Shown here in pieces: positions 51,869 to 60,710 of a stretch of 64,000 nt of DNA (the stretch's first letter is position 1; the number at the start of each line of letters is the position of its first letter). The position numbers and the translations under genes are program-made. The DNA lies in contig NZ_BMGK01000008.1 of assembly GCF_014640155.1 (NCBI RefSeq), positions 62,001-126,000 of the forward strand, written 5' to 3'. The notes beneath the pieces were generated by a model. The model ran no database searches, had not been told where the DNA came from, and was given only the letters and a program-made list of their open reading frames with translations. Source of the stretch: Planktosalinus lacus. GTDB lineage: Bacteria; Bacteroidota; Bacteroidia; Flavobacteriales; Flavobacteriaceae.

Positions 51869-53293
51869 TTAACAATCACTCAGATTAACCCTAACAGCGA
51901 GACCTCCTTCACTAGTTTCTTTGTATTTACTACTCATATCCTGGGCTGTTTCCCACATGGTTTGTATTACTTTGTCTAGTGGAACTTTTGCTTTAGAAGC
52001 ATCGCCGTCAAGTGCCATTTCACTTGCATTGATTGCTTTGATAGCTCCCATTGCATTTCGCTCTATACATGGTATCTGAACAAGTCCGGCAATTGGGTCA
52101 CAAGTAAGCCCAAGGTGATGTTCCATAGCAATTTCACTGGCCATAAGTACTTGTTCAGGAGTGCCGCCCATAAGCTCTGTTAGGGCTCCGGCAGCCATCG
52201 ATGATGACACACCAATTTCTGCCTGACAGCCACCCATTGCTGCAGAAATGGTTGCTCCTTTTTTAAACAGACTTCCAATTTCACCGGCTACCAGTAAAAA
52301 TTGTTTGACATCTTCAAAATCTGCATCGTGGTTTTCGATAACCATATAATACATTAAGACAGCCGGAATTACTCCTGCACTTCCATTGGTGGGTGCAGTA
52401 ACCACTCTTCCCAACGAGGCATTAACTTCATTTACTGACAAGGCAAAACAGCTTACCCATTTTAAAATTTGTCGAAATTTTACCTCTGTATTTCGAATAG
52501 AAGCTATCCACTCTTCCGGTGAATTGTAGGTTGCATCACCAATTAAATTTTTATGCGTATTAAATGATCGTCTGGTGACATTAAGACCTCCCGGCAAAAT
52601 GCCTTCAGTGTGACAGCCGGTGTACATAGACTCCAGCATTACTTTCCAAATAGCTTTAAGGCCTTCGTCAATTTCTTTATCAGATCGAAGAGAGCGTTCA
52701 TTTTCTAAAACTATTTCTGAGATTTTTTTATTCTCCTGTTTACAAATTACTTGAAGTTCTGTTGCATTATGAATAGGAAAGGGAAATTTGTTAAAGGCAA
52801 TTTTCTTTTTCTTGGCATTTTTCCGTTCTTTTTTTACCACAAAACCACCACCTATTGAGTAAAAAGTAGAGGAAATCTTTTTGTTATTCTTGAGTGTGGC
52901 TCTAAAGGTCATTCCGTTTGGATGAAACTCAAGAAATTTTTTGTGAAAAGTCACATGTTTTTCAATTGAAAAGTCAATTATCTTTTCACCGTTTAAAACT
53001 AAATGGTTATTTTTTTTAACCAAGTTAATTTCAGTGTCAATAGTTTCAATAGGTATCGTTACAGGGTCATAACCGCTCAATCCTAAAACTGCAGCAAGGT
53101 CGGTGGCGTGCCCTTTTCCTGTAAGGGATAATGAGCCGAATAAATCAATATAAATTTCTGAAACTTCTTCAAACTGTTTGGCAGCTTTCAATTCTTCAAT
53201 CCAACGCTGTGCTGCTCGCCAGGGCCCAAGAGTATGTGAACTAGAGGGACCAACACCAATTTTAAGCATGTCAAAAACACTAATACTTTCCAT
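51869..53293 (-). CDS. sdaA: L-serine ammonia-lyase (iron-sulfur type)
   Basis: Deaminates L-serine to pyruvate. The 474 residues fuse the beta domain (N-terminal, SISVFDMLKIGVGPSSSHTLGPWRA) and the alpha domain. Cysteines for the 4Fe-4S cluster are seen in MGGCQAEIG, LTCDPIAG and QIPCIERNAMGA. The NGSAGVIPAV loop and MYTGCHTEG are also present. It is monocistronic and divergent from mltG. Confidence 0.95.
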   Translation of the reverse strand: MESISVFDMLKIGVGPSSSHTLGPWRAAQRWIEELKAAKQFEEVSEIYIDLFGSLSLTGKGHATDLAAVLGLSGYDPVTIPIETIDTEINLVKKNNHLVLNGEKIIDFSIEKHVTFHKKFLEFHPNGMTFRATLKNNKKISSTFYSIGGGFVVKKERKNAKKKKIAFNKFPFPIHNATELQVICKQENKKISEIVLENERSLRSDKEIDEGLKAIWKVMLESMYTGCHTEGILPGGLNVTRRSFNTHKNLIGDATYNSPEEWIASIRNTEVKFRQILKWVSCFALSVNEVNASLGRVVTAPTNGSAGVIPAVLMYYMVIENHDADFEDVKQFLLVAGEIGSLFKKGATISAAMGGCQAEIGVSSSMAAGALTELMGGTPEQVLMASEIAMEHHLGLTCDPIAGLVQIPCIERNAMGAIKAINASEMALDGDASKAKVPLDKVIQTMWETAQDMSSKYKETSEGGLAVRVNLSDC

Positions 53294-53367
53294 AAATTTT
53301 ATTTGGTTTCAAAGATACTAACTAAAAGACTACTCCAATAAGTTTTCGCTTATTTTTAAAATATTGA

Positions 53368-53401
53368 TTGGAAGTGAAACGTATAAAATGTGTTAACTTT
53401 G
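53368..53401 (+). promoter_or_regulatory. candidate promoter of mltG
   Basis: TTG at 53368-53370 and TAACTTTG at 53394-53401 with a 23-base spacer fit the -33/-7 pattern of Flavobacteriia. The -7 box lies 27 bases before the start codon. Confidence 0.6.
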
Positions 53402-53428
53402 GAGCCAATTATATTGAACTGAATTAAT

Positions 53429-54472
53429 ATGTATATAAAACGAATTTTATTAATTGTGGTGTTACTTGGATTGGTTGTCGCCGGATTTTTTTCATATTAT
53501 ATCTACACCAGTGTTTTTTCACCAAATACAGCTTTTAATGAAAATGAAGTGATGGTGTATGTGCCGAGTGATGGTTCCTACAGAGTAGTTAGAGATCAGT
53601 TAAAAGACGATTTAAAGGACATTGAAAGTTTTGATATTGTTGCTCAAAAAAAGGGATATGTTAATCATGTTAAGCCTGGTAGGTATGCTATCAAAAAAGG
53701 AATGAATAACAATGAGATTATCAATAGCCTGCGAAGTAACAATATTCCTGTTATGGTTTCTTTTAACAATCAGGAAACCATTGGGCTCTTAGCAGGTAGA
53801 ATAGCAGAACAAATTGAAGCAGACAGTAGTGCTTTAGTAAAATCTATGGCCGATCAATCATTTTTAGATTCCAATGGGTTCTCTCAAGAAACCCTACTAG
53901 CGATGTATGTTCCGAATACCTATGAATTTTACTGGGACACTTCTGCCGAAACCTTTAGAGACAGAATGCTAAAGGAGTATAAAACATTTTGGAATGAAAA
54001 CAGACTTCAAAAAGCAGCAACACTCAACCTAAGCCCTCAGGAAGTTATCACTTTGGCTTCCATAGTTCAAAAAGAAACTGCAAGGGTGGACGAACGGCCC
54101 AAAGTAGCCGGTGTTTATATCAATCGTTTAAGAGCCGGGATGCTATTGCAAGCAGACCCTACTGTAATTTATGCAATTAAAAAGAAAACAGGTGATTTTG
54201 ACACTGTCATCAAACGTGTTCTGTTTAAAGATTTAGAAACAGACTCTCCTTACAATACTTATAAATTTACAGGATTGCCTCCGGGTCCTATTTCAATGCC
54301 TGATATAAGCTCCATCGATGCAGTTTTAAATTTTGAGGAACATTCTTATTATTATTTTGTTGCCGATGTGTCCCGCCCGGGATATCATTTATTTGCTAAA
54401 AATTTACTACAACACAACCGGAACAGACAGCAATATATCAATTGGATTAACCGGCAAGGTATTAATCGATAG
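53429..54472 (+). CDS. mltG: endolytic murein transglycosylase
   Basis: Cuts nascent peptidoglycan strands at the inner membrane. The 347 residues have an N-terminal membrane anchor (about 4-27), a LysM-like region, and the YceG/MltG catalytic domain with Glu216 in SIVQKETARVDERPKVAGVYINRL, LLQADPTVIYA, YNTYKFTGLPPGPIS and the terminal YYYFVADVSRPGYHLFAKN. Monocistronic, followed by a short terminator hairpin. Confidence 0.95.
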   Translation: MYIKRILLIVVLLGLVVAGFFSYYIYTSVFSPNTAFNENEVMVYVPSDGSYRVVRDQLKDDLKDIESFDIVAQKKGYVNHVKPGRYAIKKGMNNNEIINSLRSNNIPVMVSFNNQETIGLLAGRIAEQIEADSSALVKSMADQSFLDSNGFSQETLLAMYVPNTYEFYWDTSAETFRDRMLKEYKTFWNENRLQKAATLNLSPQEVITLASIVQKETARVDERPKVAGVYINRLRAGMLLQADPTVIYAIKKKTGDFDTVIKRVLFKDLETDSPYNTYKFTGLPPGPISMPDISSIDAVLNFEEHSYYYFVADVSRPGYHLFAKNLLQHNRNRQQYINWINRQGINR

Positions 54473-54504
54473 CGTATTTTTTTACTTAATATAATCATCC
54501 AATT

Positions 54505-54524
54505 GGCTTTCAACAAGCCTTTTT
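54505..54524 (+). terminator. mltG terminator
   Basis: GGCTT (54505-54509) pairs with AAGCC (54515-54519) over a 5-base loop, followed by five T. The stem is short, so confidence is moderate. Confidence 0.6.
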
Positions 54525-54688
54525 AATGAAACACATACTCATTTTTAACAAAAAATTAAGAGTTATTACAGGTTTAAGAAAATTCTCTCAAACACTATAA
54601 ATAGGGTTATGAGAGTGTTGTTAATCCCAAAAAAATGTACTTTATCAATTGCTTAACATATTGACAGACATCATATTGTAAATTTGTG

Positions 54689-54696
54689 TATATTTG
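54689..54696 (+). promoter_or_regulatory. candidate -7 box of the lysozyme-fold gene
   Basis: TATATTTG, the same box as at his and trp, lies 45 bases before ATG 54742. A TTG-initiated frame opening at 54694 lies inside this box, which argues against that longer start. Confidence 0.6.
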
Positions 54697-54741
54697 CACG
54701 CAATTTTGAGGGGTAAGAAAATTACTTCAAAAAAATTAAAT

Positions 54742-55398
54742 ATGATGAAAAAATTACTTTTTAGTATTTCAATAATCAGCATCGCTTGCCTACTGGTAAG
54801 CTGGGGATTTTTGTCTAAGAACAGTTATGACTTTTCATACTATTCTACTGATGGACTAGAACTTAACTATTTGGTTCCTTTTGAGGAAGACATAATAGTC
54901 GAAGAAGAGGTTGAATTGGTTGTTTATCCATACCTAGGTAAAACATATATGGGTTTCAGAGAAGCCCTGGCTTTTAAAGAGTCTAGGGGAGATTATTTTA
55001 TAATCAACGATTTTGGTTATATGGGTAAATATCAATTTGGTCGCGCAACACTCAATTTAATTGGAATTAAAGACTCAAAATTATTTCTGAATAACCCTAA
55101 ACTTCAGGAAACTGCCTTTAAAACTTATACTGCCCGAAATAAATGGGTATTGCAACGCGATATTAAAAGGTTTTCTGGCACTTATGTAAACGGTGTTTAC
55201 ATCACTGAGTCTGGAATCCTTGCAGCAGCGCACTTGGCAGGACCGGGTAATGTGAAAAAGTTTTTAAGAAGTGGTGGCCAGGATGTTTTTACTGATGGCT
55301 TTGGAACTTCTGTAAGGTATTATTTAAAGAAGTTTTCAGGTTATGACACCTCTCATATTTTACCTATAAAAAACGCCAAGGTAATCTATAAGGGTTAA
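54742..55398 (+). CDS. exported lysozyme/transglycosylase-fold protein
   Basis: 218 residues from MMKKLLFSIS (54745 also possible). It has an N-terminal signal or anchor (about 1-24), a short acidic linker (FEEDIIVEEEVELV), then a lysozyme-like fold with the candidate catalytic Glu80 in REALAFKESRGDYFIINDFG, YMGKYQFGRATL and AAHLAGPGNVKKFL. Probably a peptidoglycan lytic enzyme; activity is inferred. It follows mltG, another murein enzyme, but has its own promoter. Confidence 0.75.
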   Translation: MMKKLLFSISIISIACLLVSWGFLSKNSYDFSYYSTDGLELNYLVPFEEDIIVEEEVELVVYPYLGKTYMGFREALAFKESRGDYFIINDFGYMGKYQFGRATLNLIGIKDSKLFLNNPKLQETAFKTYTARNKWVLQRDIKRFSGTYVNGVYITESGILAAAHLAGPGNVKKFLRSGGQDVFTDGFGTSVRYYLKKFSGYDTSHILPIKNAKVIYKG

Positions 55399-55399
55399 A

Positions 55400-56125
55400 C
55401 TAAAACTCTTTATGAAAAATAAACAAGGTTGGTCTTTTATGTAGATCAACCTTAATTTTTTTCCACTCCTCAACTGTTTTTGTTTGAATCATTTCAGTGG
55501 GTAAAGTTATATCACAGGCAACACATACATTGGTTTTTGGATGTAACGCACCAATCAAGTCACTTAAAAAAGCATCATTTCTATAAGGGGTTTCAATAAA
55601 CAATTGAGACTGGTTTTCGACCTGTGATCTTTTTTCGAGGCGTTTTATCTCTTTTTTTCGTTGTTGCTTGTCAATTGGTAAATAACCGTTAAAAGCAAAG
55701 CTTTGGCCATTCATTCCACTAGCCATCATGGCCAAAAGCATTGAAGAGGGCCCCACTAAAGGAATCACTTTAATTTGTTTTAGGTGTGCAAGTTTGACAA
55801 TTTCTGCTCCGGGATCGGCGATTCCCGGACAACCGGCTTCAGAGATAATTCCAACATCATTTCCCTCAAGACAAGGGTCAAGAAAGTCTGGAATTTCAAG
55901 AGGATCTGTAAACTTATTAAGCAATGATATGATCAATTTGGGTTGTGATTTTCCCGGGCAAATACTTTTTATAAATCCTCTTGCTGATTTTTCATTTTCA
56001 ACTATATAAAAGTCTATTTGTTCTATGATTTTTTTTACTGAAAGCGGTAAAACTTCCAATGGGCTCGTTTCGCCTAAAGTTGTAGGAATTAAATAAACTT
56101 TACCTTTTTGTGGGGAATTTGACAC
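55400..56125 (-). CDS. RsmI-like SAM-dependent methyltransferase
   Basis: 241 residues of the tetrapyrrole-methylase fold: VYLIPTTLGE, YIVENEKSARGFIK, DVGIISEAGCPGIADPG, VIPLVGPSSMLLAMMASG and FIETPYRN. The family member RsmI methylates 16S rRNA C1402; this shorter Bacteroidota type may differ in target. The start is GTG at 56125, because the frame has a stop just upstream and no earlier ATG. It starts one base after the sugar dehydrogenase stop, so the two are co-transcribed. Confidence 0.85.
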   Translation of the reverse strand: MSNSPQKGKVYLIPTTLGETSPLEVLPLSVKKIIEQIDFYIVENEKSARGFIKSICPGKSQPKLIISLLNKFTDPLEIPDFLDPCLEGNDVGIISEAGCPGIADPGAEIVKLAHLKQIKVIPLVGPSSMLLAMMASGMNGQSFAFNGYLPIDKQQRKKEIKRLEKRSQVENQSQLFIETPYRNDAFLSDLIGALHPKTNVCVACDITLPTEMIQTKTVEEWKKIKVDLHKRPTLFIFHKEF

Positions 56126-56126
56126 C

Positions 56127-57494
56127 TTATTGAATCATTAGTTTTTTATAGGATACTTTTCCTGAATTTGAAGTTACAGCAATAAAATAAACCCCTGTCT
56201 TTAAATGAGAAACATCAATAGCTTGGGTTTTATTATGTTCTCCTTTATATTTTTTTAATACAGTTCCTCTTAAGTCCATGATATTGATTGATGAAATTGG
56301 TTGAACAGTTGAATTGATTGTAACAATATTTTGAGCAGGGTTGGGAACTATATTGAACGAATTAGTATTTTCATCTTCCAGAGAAAGCGGGGTGTTGTCG
56401 ATAATTTTGTAAATAGAGCCTCCCGAAAAAGCTGCTAGAAATAAATTGTTTTGATGGTCTACACCAAAACTTGTAATGGTGCCGGCGCCAAAATTACCAT
56501 GGAACACTAAATTATCATCTTGATCAACTGTTCCTATCTCACCACTACAAAGATCTGCGAAGAAGTACAACCCTTCTATAGCGGGAAATTCATCACCGCG
56601 ATAAACATAACCACCGGTAATTGAACACCTTGAGCCTGAGCTTGCATATTCAGCTATTGGAAATGTTAACTCTTCAACAGGTGGACAACCTGCCGTGTTG
56701 AAAGGGTTTGTTCCTTCATAACAACGCCAGCCATAGTTTAAACCTGCGTCCACTGAAGGCATTTTGTTGATTTCTTCCCAAGCATTTTGACCTACATCTG
56801 CTATCCATAAATCACCGGAATCAGTGTCAAACGAAAACTTCCATGGGTTACGTACACCAAATGCCCATATCTCATCGAGGGCATCAGGGTTGCCTATAAA
56901 AGGATTGTCAGCAGGAATATAAGGAGCAGGCAGGTCAACGTCTAGTCTTACTATTTTTCCTAATAATGTGGATAAATCTTGAGAATTGTTTTGGGGGTCA
57001 CCACCACTGCCACCATCACCACTGGAAATATATAATTTGCCATCAGGACCAAAAGCAATGTGGCCACCATTGTGATTTGTAAAAGGTTGATTGTAACTCA
57101 GCATTTGAAGTTCGCTGTTTTCATCTGCAATATTAGGGTCGCCACTCACGGTAAACCTTGATATTTGTGTGTTTCCAGATGTGTTAGTATAATTTAGATA
57201 GAAGAAACCGTTATTGGTATAATCAGGATGAAAAGCCAGTCCCAATAAGCCACGTTCTCCTCCAGAACTCACAAGCGAAGATATGTTAAGAAAGGGAGTG
57301 GGGTTTATACTTCCATCAGGGTTTAGTATTTTAATTTGGCCACCTTGTTCAACAATAAACAAGCGATCATCTCCCGCGTGCTTAATTTCTAGTGGGCTGC
57401 TAAAGCCATCAGCAATGAGTTCCAACTCCAGTTCCTGACTAAAAACAATCGTTGAAATAAAAATGCCGGCTAAGAGTATAAGATGTTTTTTCAT
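56127..57494 (-). CDS. secreted PQQ-type sugar dehydrogenase-like protein with T9SS sorting domain
   Basis: 455 residues: signal peptide (1-19), a six-bladed propeller of the glucose/sorbosone dehydrogenase family (about 25-365: GERGLLGLAFHPDY, NHNGGHIAFGPDGKLYISSGDGG, WAFGVRNPWKFSFD, ADVGQNAWEEIN, LNYGWRCYEG) and a type A sorting domain (about 385-455, FNIVPNPAQNIVTI...TGVYFIAVTS...KLMIQ). It likely oxidises sugars outside the cell with PQQ; no PQQ synthesis genes are in the window. Two Cys pairs suit an exported protein. Confidence 0.9.
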   Translation of the reverse strand: MKKHLILLAGIFISTIVFSQELELELIADGFSSPLEIKHAGDDRLFIVEQGGQIKILNPDGSINPTPFLNISSLVSSGGERGLLGLAFHPDYTNNGFFYLNYTNTSGNTQISRFTVSGDPNIADENSELQMLSYNQPFTNHNGGHIAFGPDGKLYISSGDGGSGGDPQNNSQDLSTLLGKIVRLDVDLPAPYIPADNPFIGNPDALDEIWAFGVRNPWKFSFDTDSGDLWIADVGQNAWEEINKMPSVDAGLNYGWRCYEGTNPFNTAGCPPVEELTFPIAEYASSGSRCSITGGYVYRGDEFPAIEGLYFFADLCSGEIGTVDQDDNLVFHGNFGAGTITSFGVDHQNNLFLAAFSGGSIYKIIDNTPLSLEDENTNSFNIVPNPAQNIVTINSTVQPISSINIMDLRGTVLKKYKGEHNKTQAIDVSHLKTGVYFIAVTSNSGKVSYKKLMIQ

Positions 57495-57585
57495 GGGAAA
57501 AGAGTTAAAAATTATCAGTAATCAATATTTTCTGTTACTAAAATAGAAAAAAAGATGCTGGGATTCATTATTTTAAAGAAATTGT

Positions 57586-58044
57586 TTACACTGAGAGCTT
57601 TTTTGAAATTATTGAGGAAGCCTCATCGAGGAGTTTATATACGTGTTCAAAATCGTGATCACTTCCGTAGTAAGGGTCGGGAACGTCTACATTTTCGTTT
57701 TCAAACAATTCATTGAGAATGAGTTTTACTTTTTGTTTTGATTCGTCATTTGGAGCCATCTTTAACAAGTTTTTTTTATTTTCTATATCCATGACGTATA
57801 TAATATCAAACTCATTAAAGTCTTTTTCAGCAAACTGTTTTCCTCTTTGATCTGTAATGTCAATGCCGTATTTTTTTGCAACTTTAATGCTTCTTTTGTC
57901 GGGCAATTCACCTATATGCCAATGACCAGTTCCTGCAGAATGGACTTCGAAACGGTCAGGATTGAGTTTAGATTTTAAAATGCCTTCCGCTAGGGGAGAC
58001 CTGCAGATATTTCCGAGACAAACCATTAAAATTTTTGTCTTCAT
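57586..58044 (-). CDS. low-molecular-weight protein-tyrosine phosphatase
   Basis: 152 residues with the P-loop VCLGNICRSP (Cys9, Arg15; C-x5-R) at the N terminus, SAGTGHWHIG, and the general-acid Asp in VDVPDPYYG. Likely dephosphorylates protein tyrosine. It follows dnaA by 11 bases on the same strand and so may share its transcript. No cognate tyrosine kinase is in the window. Confidence 0.93.
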   Translation of the reverse strand: MKTKILMVCLGNICRSPLAEGILKSKLNPDRFEVHSAGTGHWHIGELPDKRSIKVAKKYGIDITDQRGKQFAEKDFNEFDIIYVMDIENKKNLLKMAPNDESKQKVKLILNELFENENVDVPDPYYGSDHDFEHVYKLLDEASSIISKKLSV

Positions 58045-58055
58045 ATCAAAGAATT

Positions 58056-59483
58056 TTATAGAGTGAGCTTCTTGTTCAGGTCTTCTACATATTTTCTGAA
58101 CTGCTTATCTGTTGAAGTTAGGTTGTCAACGGTTTTGCAGGCGTGAAGTACGGTGGCATGGTCGCGTCTTCCAATTTGAGACCCTATACTGGCAAGAGAC
58201 GCTTTAGTAAATTTTTTAGCAAAAAACATAGCCAGTTGCCGCGCCTGAACAATGTGTCTTTTCCGGGTTTTTGATTGAAGTGTGTCAACATCCATTTGAA
58301 AATAATCAGAAACGACTTTTTGGATATAATCTATAGAAACCTCTCGCTTGGTATGCTTTACATAGTTATCAACAATTTTTCGGGCTAAATCAATTGTGAT
58401 TTCTCTTCTGTTGAAAGATGAATGTGCAATTAAAGAAATAATGGCACCTTCTAATTCGCGGATATTGGTTTTTATATTGTTTGCTAAAAACTCGACAATA
58501 TCTTCGGGCATATCAACGCCGTCTCTGTACAACTTGTTTTTTATGATTGAAACGCGGGTTTCAAAATCGGGGTGTTGTAATTCTGCAGAAAGACCCCATT
58601 TAAAACGTGATAAAAGGCGTTGTTCAATGTCAATCATATCAACAGGGGCTTTATCACTGGTTAAAATGACTTGTTTCCCATTTTGGTGCAGGTGGTTAAA
58701 AATATGGAAAAATACGTCTTGTGTCCCTGATTTTCCTGATAAAAACTGAATATCATCCACAACAAGTACATCCATTATTTGATAAAAATGAATGAAATCA
58801 TTTCGGTTATTTTTTTTAACAGATTCAATGTACTGTTGTGTAAATTTCTCTGCAGAAATATAGAGAACTGTCTTTTCAGGATACTTGTCTTTAATTTCAA
58901 CTCCAATAGCGTGTGCTAAGTGAGTTTTTCCAAGACCAACGCCTCCAAAAATCAATAAGGGATTGAAGGAGGTTCCTCCAGGTTTGTTAGCAACTGCAAG
59001 CCCAGCAGAACGTGCTAATCTGTTAGAGTCACCTTCCAAGAAGTTGTCAAAACTGTAATTGGGATTAAGCTGAGACTCAATCTTTACATTTCTGATTCCG
59101 GGAATTACAAAGGGGTTTCTCAGTTCAGGATTTTTGTTTTTTGTGGGAACATCTACTTCCTGAGATTTTACCTGAGAACGGTTTGAACTAGGTATTTTTT
59201 CTGTAAAGGGTTGTTTATTGCCATAGGTGTTTTCCATTTTAATCACATAGACTAATTTGGCATTTTCACCTAATTCTTTGGTTAAAGAGACTTTTAAAAG
59301 CTTGACATAATGTTCTTCCAACCATTCATAAAAAAACTTGCTGGGAACCTGAATACTTAGCGCGTTATCAGTTAGCTTCACTGCTTGAATGGGTTCAAAC
59401 CATGTTTTAAATGCTTGTGGGGAAATGTTATCTGCTATAAAAGACAGACAATTTGTCCAAACTGATTGCGCAGTTTTACTCAT
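58056..59483 (-). CDS. dnaA: chromosomal replication initiator protein
   Basis: Binds DnaA boxes and melts the origin. The 475 residues contain domain I (1 to about 85, VWTNCLSFIADNISPQAFKTWF), a short linker, the AAA+ core with Walker A GGVGLGKTH (180-188) and Walker B VLVVDDIQFL, and the C-terminal DNA-binding helix-turn-helix with GRRDHATVLHACKTV. It lies with the phosphatase gene. No cluster of DnaA boxes was found beside it by eye, so the origin cannot be placed here. Confidence 0.97.
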   Translation of the reverse strand: MSKTAQSVWTNCLSFIADNISPQAFKTWFEPIQAVKLTDNALSIQVPSKFFYEWLEEHYVKLLKVSLTKELGENAKLVYVIKMENTYGNKQPFTEKIPSSNRSQVKSQEVDVPTKNKNPELRNPFVIPGIRNVKIESQLNPNYSFDNFLEGDSNRLARSAGLAVANKPGGTSFNPLLIFGGVGLGKTHLAHAIGVEIKDKYPEKTVLYISAEKFTQQYIESVKKNNRNDFIHFYQIMDVLVVDDIQFLSGKSGTQDVFFHIFNHLHQNGKQVILTSDKAPVDMIDIEQRLLSRFKWGLSAELQHPDFETRVSIIKNKLYRDGVDMPEDIVEFLANNIKTNIRELEGAIISLIAHSSFNRREITIDLARKIVDNYVKHTKREVSIDYIQKVVSDYFQMDVDTLQSKTRKRHIVQARQLAMFFAKKFTKASLASIGSQIGRRDHATVLHACKTVDNLTSTDKQFRKYVEDLNKKLTL

Positions 59484-59527
59484 GCCAGTGTGCGTAGTTT
59501 TTAAAAATTAGTTAGTTATGAAAAAAA

Positions 59528-59548
59528 AAGAGAAAATGAATTTCTCTT
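59528..59548 (-). other. terminator-like hairpin in the dnaA leader
   Basis: On the minus strand AAGAGAAA (59548-59541) pairs with TTTCTCTT (59535-59528) across a 5-base loop, followed by about eight T, 44 bases upstream of the dnaA start. No minus-strand gene lies upstream to be terminated. The stem is AU-rich, so it could be chance. Confidence 0.35.
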
Positions 59549-59685
59549 GGATTTTATTTACGCAAATATGTGAACAAATTATTTAAAAAAAAAACCTAAA
59601 GGGTATTGAATATTCAAATTTTTTTTCTCATACTGCGAGTGTATAAACATACAAAAAAAAAGTACCCTTTCAAAAAAATTAACCT

Positions 59686-60099
59686 TTGAAAAAAGATACA
59701 ATCCATGTTCGCGTTCGCTATGCAGAAACAGACCAAATGGGAGTGGTTTATTATGGCAATTATGCTCAGTATTTTGAGATGGGACGCACCGAATGGCTAA
59801 GGAAATTCGGCATTTCATACAAATGGATGGAGGAGAACGGCATCATACTTCCTGTGATAGATTTGAACGTAAAGTTTAAACAATCTGCCAGTTATGATGA
59901 CTTGTTGACAATAAAAACTGAGCTTCAGAAACTTCCTACAATTAGAATTGCATTCAATTATGAAATTTTAAACCAAAAAAATGAACTGATTACCACCGGT
60001 TCAACAACTTTAGTTTTTGTTGATAAAGCGACTAAAAAACCCATGATGGCTCCGGACTATTTAATTGAAAAATTAAAAGATATAGATTTCGATTCTTAA
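59686..60099 (+). CDS. acyl-CoA thioesterase (4HBT, YbgC-like)
   Basis: 137 residues of the hot-dog fold: VRYAETDQMGVVYYGNYAQYFE with the catalytic Asp, MGRTEWLRKFGISYKWMEENG and the KFKQSASYDDLLTI strand. The start is TTG at 59686; a TAA lies immediately upstream in frame and the next Met is inside the catalytic motif. Likely hydrolyses acyl-CoA or acyl-ACP esters. It converges with the YigZ gene with a 4-base overlap. Confidence 0.9.
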   Translation: MKKDTIHVRVRYAETDQMGVVYYGNYAQYFEMGRTEWLRKFGISYKWMEENGIILPVIDLNVKFKQSASYDDLLTIKTELQKLPTIRIAFNYEILNQKNELITTGSTTLVFVDKATKKPMMAPDYLIEKLKDIDFDS

Positions 60100-60707
60100 T
60101 CGATTTGTTTAATGCTCACTTCATAAATAGAATCAAAAACACCTTCAATTTCTTCTGCCTTCGATTTTCTAATAGAAAGTATGATTTTACAATCCATTTC
60201 TAATTGTTGACTTATAACATTCAGATTTTTCTCTTTTATGATGCGCATCACTTTATTGATGTTTTGATAATCAAATATAACTTCAAATTGAACATCAATG
60301 GTTTTTTTTATGATTTTTGAAGCTTCTAGAGTAAGTTTTGCACTTGTTTTATATGCACTGATTAATCCACCAACACCCAGTTTTGTTCCTCCAAAATACC
60401 GCACTACTACTATTAAAATATTTGTAATCTCAAATGACTGAATTTGTCCATAGATGGGCATTCCGGCACTGTTTGAAGGTTCGCCGTCATCGTTGACACG
60501 GTAGTAGATCGATTCAGTGCCGTGTTGATAAGCATAACAAAAATGCCGGGCGCTTTTATGTTTGGATTTGACTAGTTCAAGCACGGTGTTTACTTCAGTA
60601 TTATTTGAAACCGGAAACGCATATCCATAAAACTTACTTCCTTTTTCTTTAAATAAGGTTTCTTTTGATGGCTTTTTAATTGTTTTGTAATAATCTGTAT
60701 CAGGCAT
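60096..60707 (-). CDS. YigZ/IMPACT-family protein
   Basis: 203 residues. The N-terminal IMPACT domain is clear (FKEKGSKFYGYAFPV, KHKSARHFCYAYQHG, NDDGEPSNSAGMPIYGQI, VVVRYFGGTKLGVGGLISAY), and a smaller ferredoxin-like C-terminal domain follows (about 135-203). The bacterial role is not settled; translation-related regulation is suggested for relatives. It starts 3 bases after the end of the EamA transporter gene. Confidence 0.9.
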   Translation of the reverse strand: MPDTDYYKTIKKPSKETLFKEKGSKFYGYAFPVSNNTEVNTVLELVKSKHKSARHFCYAYQHGTESIYYRVNDDGEPSNSAGMPIYGQIQSFEITNILIVVVRYFGGTKLGVGGLISAYKTSAKLTLEASKIIKKTIDVQFEVIFDYQNINKVMRIIKEKNLNVISQQLEMDCKIILSIRKSKAEEIEGVFDSIYEVSIKQID

Positions 60708-60710
60708 AAT

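Noticed and set aside
56967-56975. DnaA box TGTGGATAA as evidence of oriC
   Set aside because: A single match inside the sugar dehydrogenase coding region; no cluster beside dnaA, so no origin is claimed.
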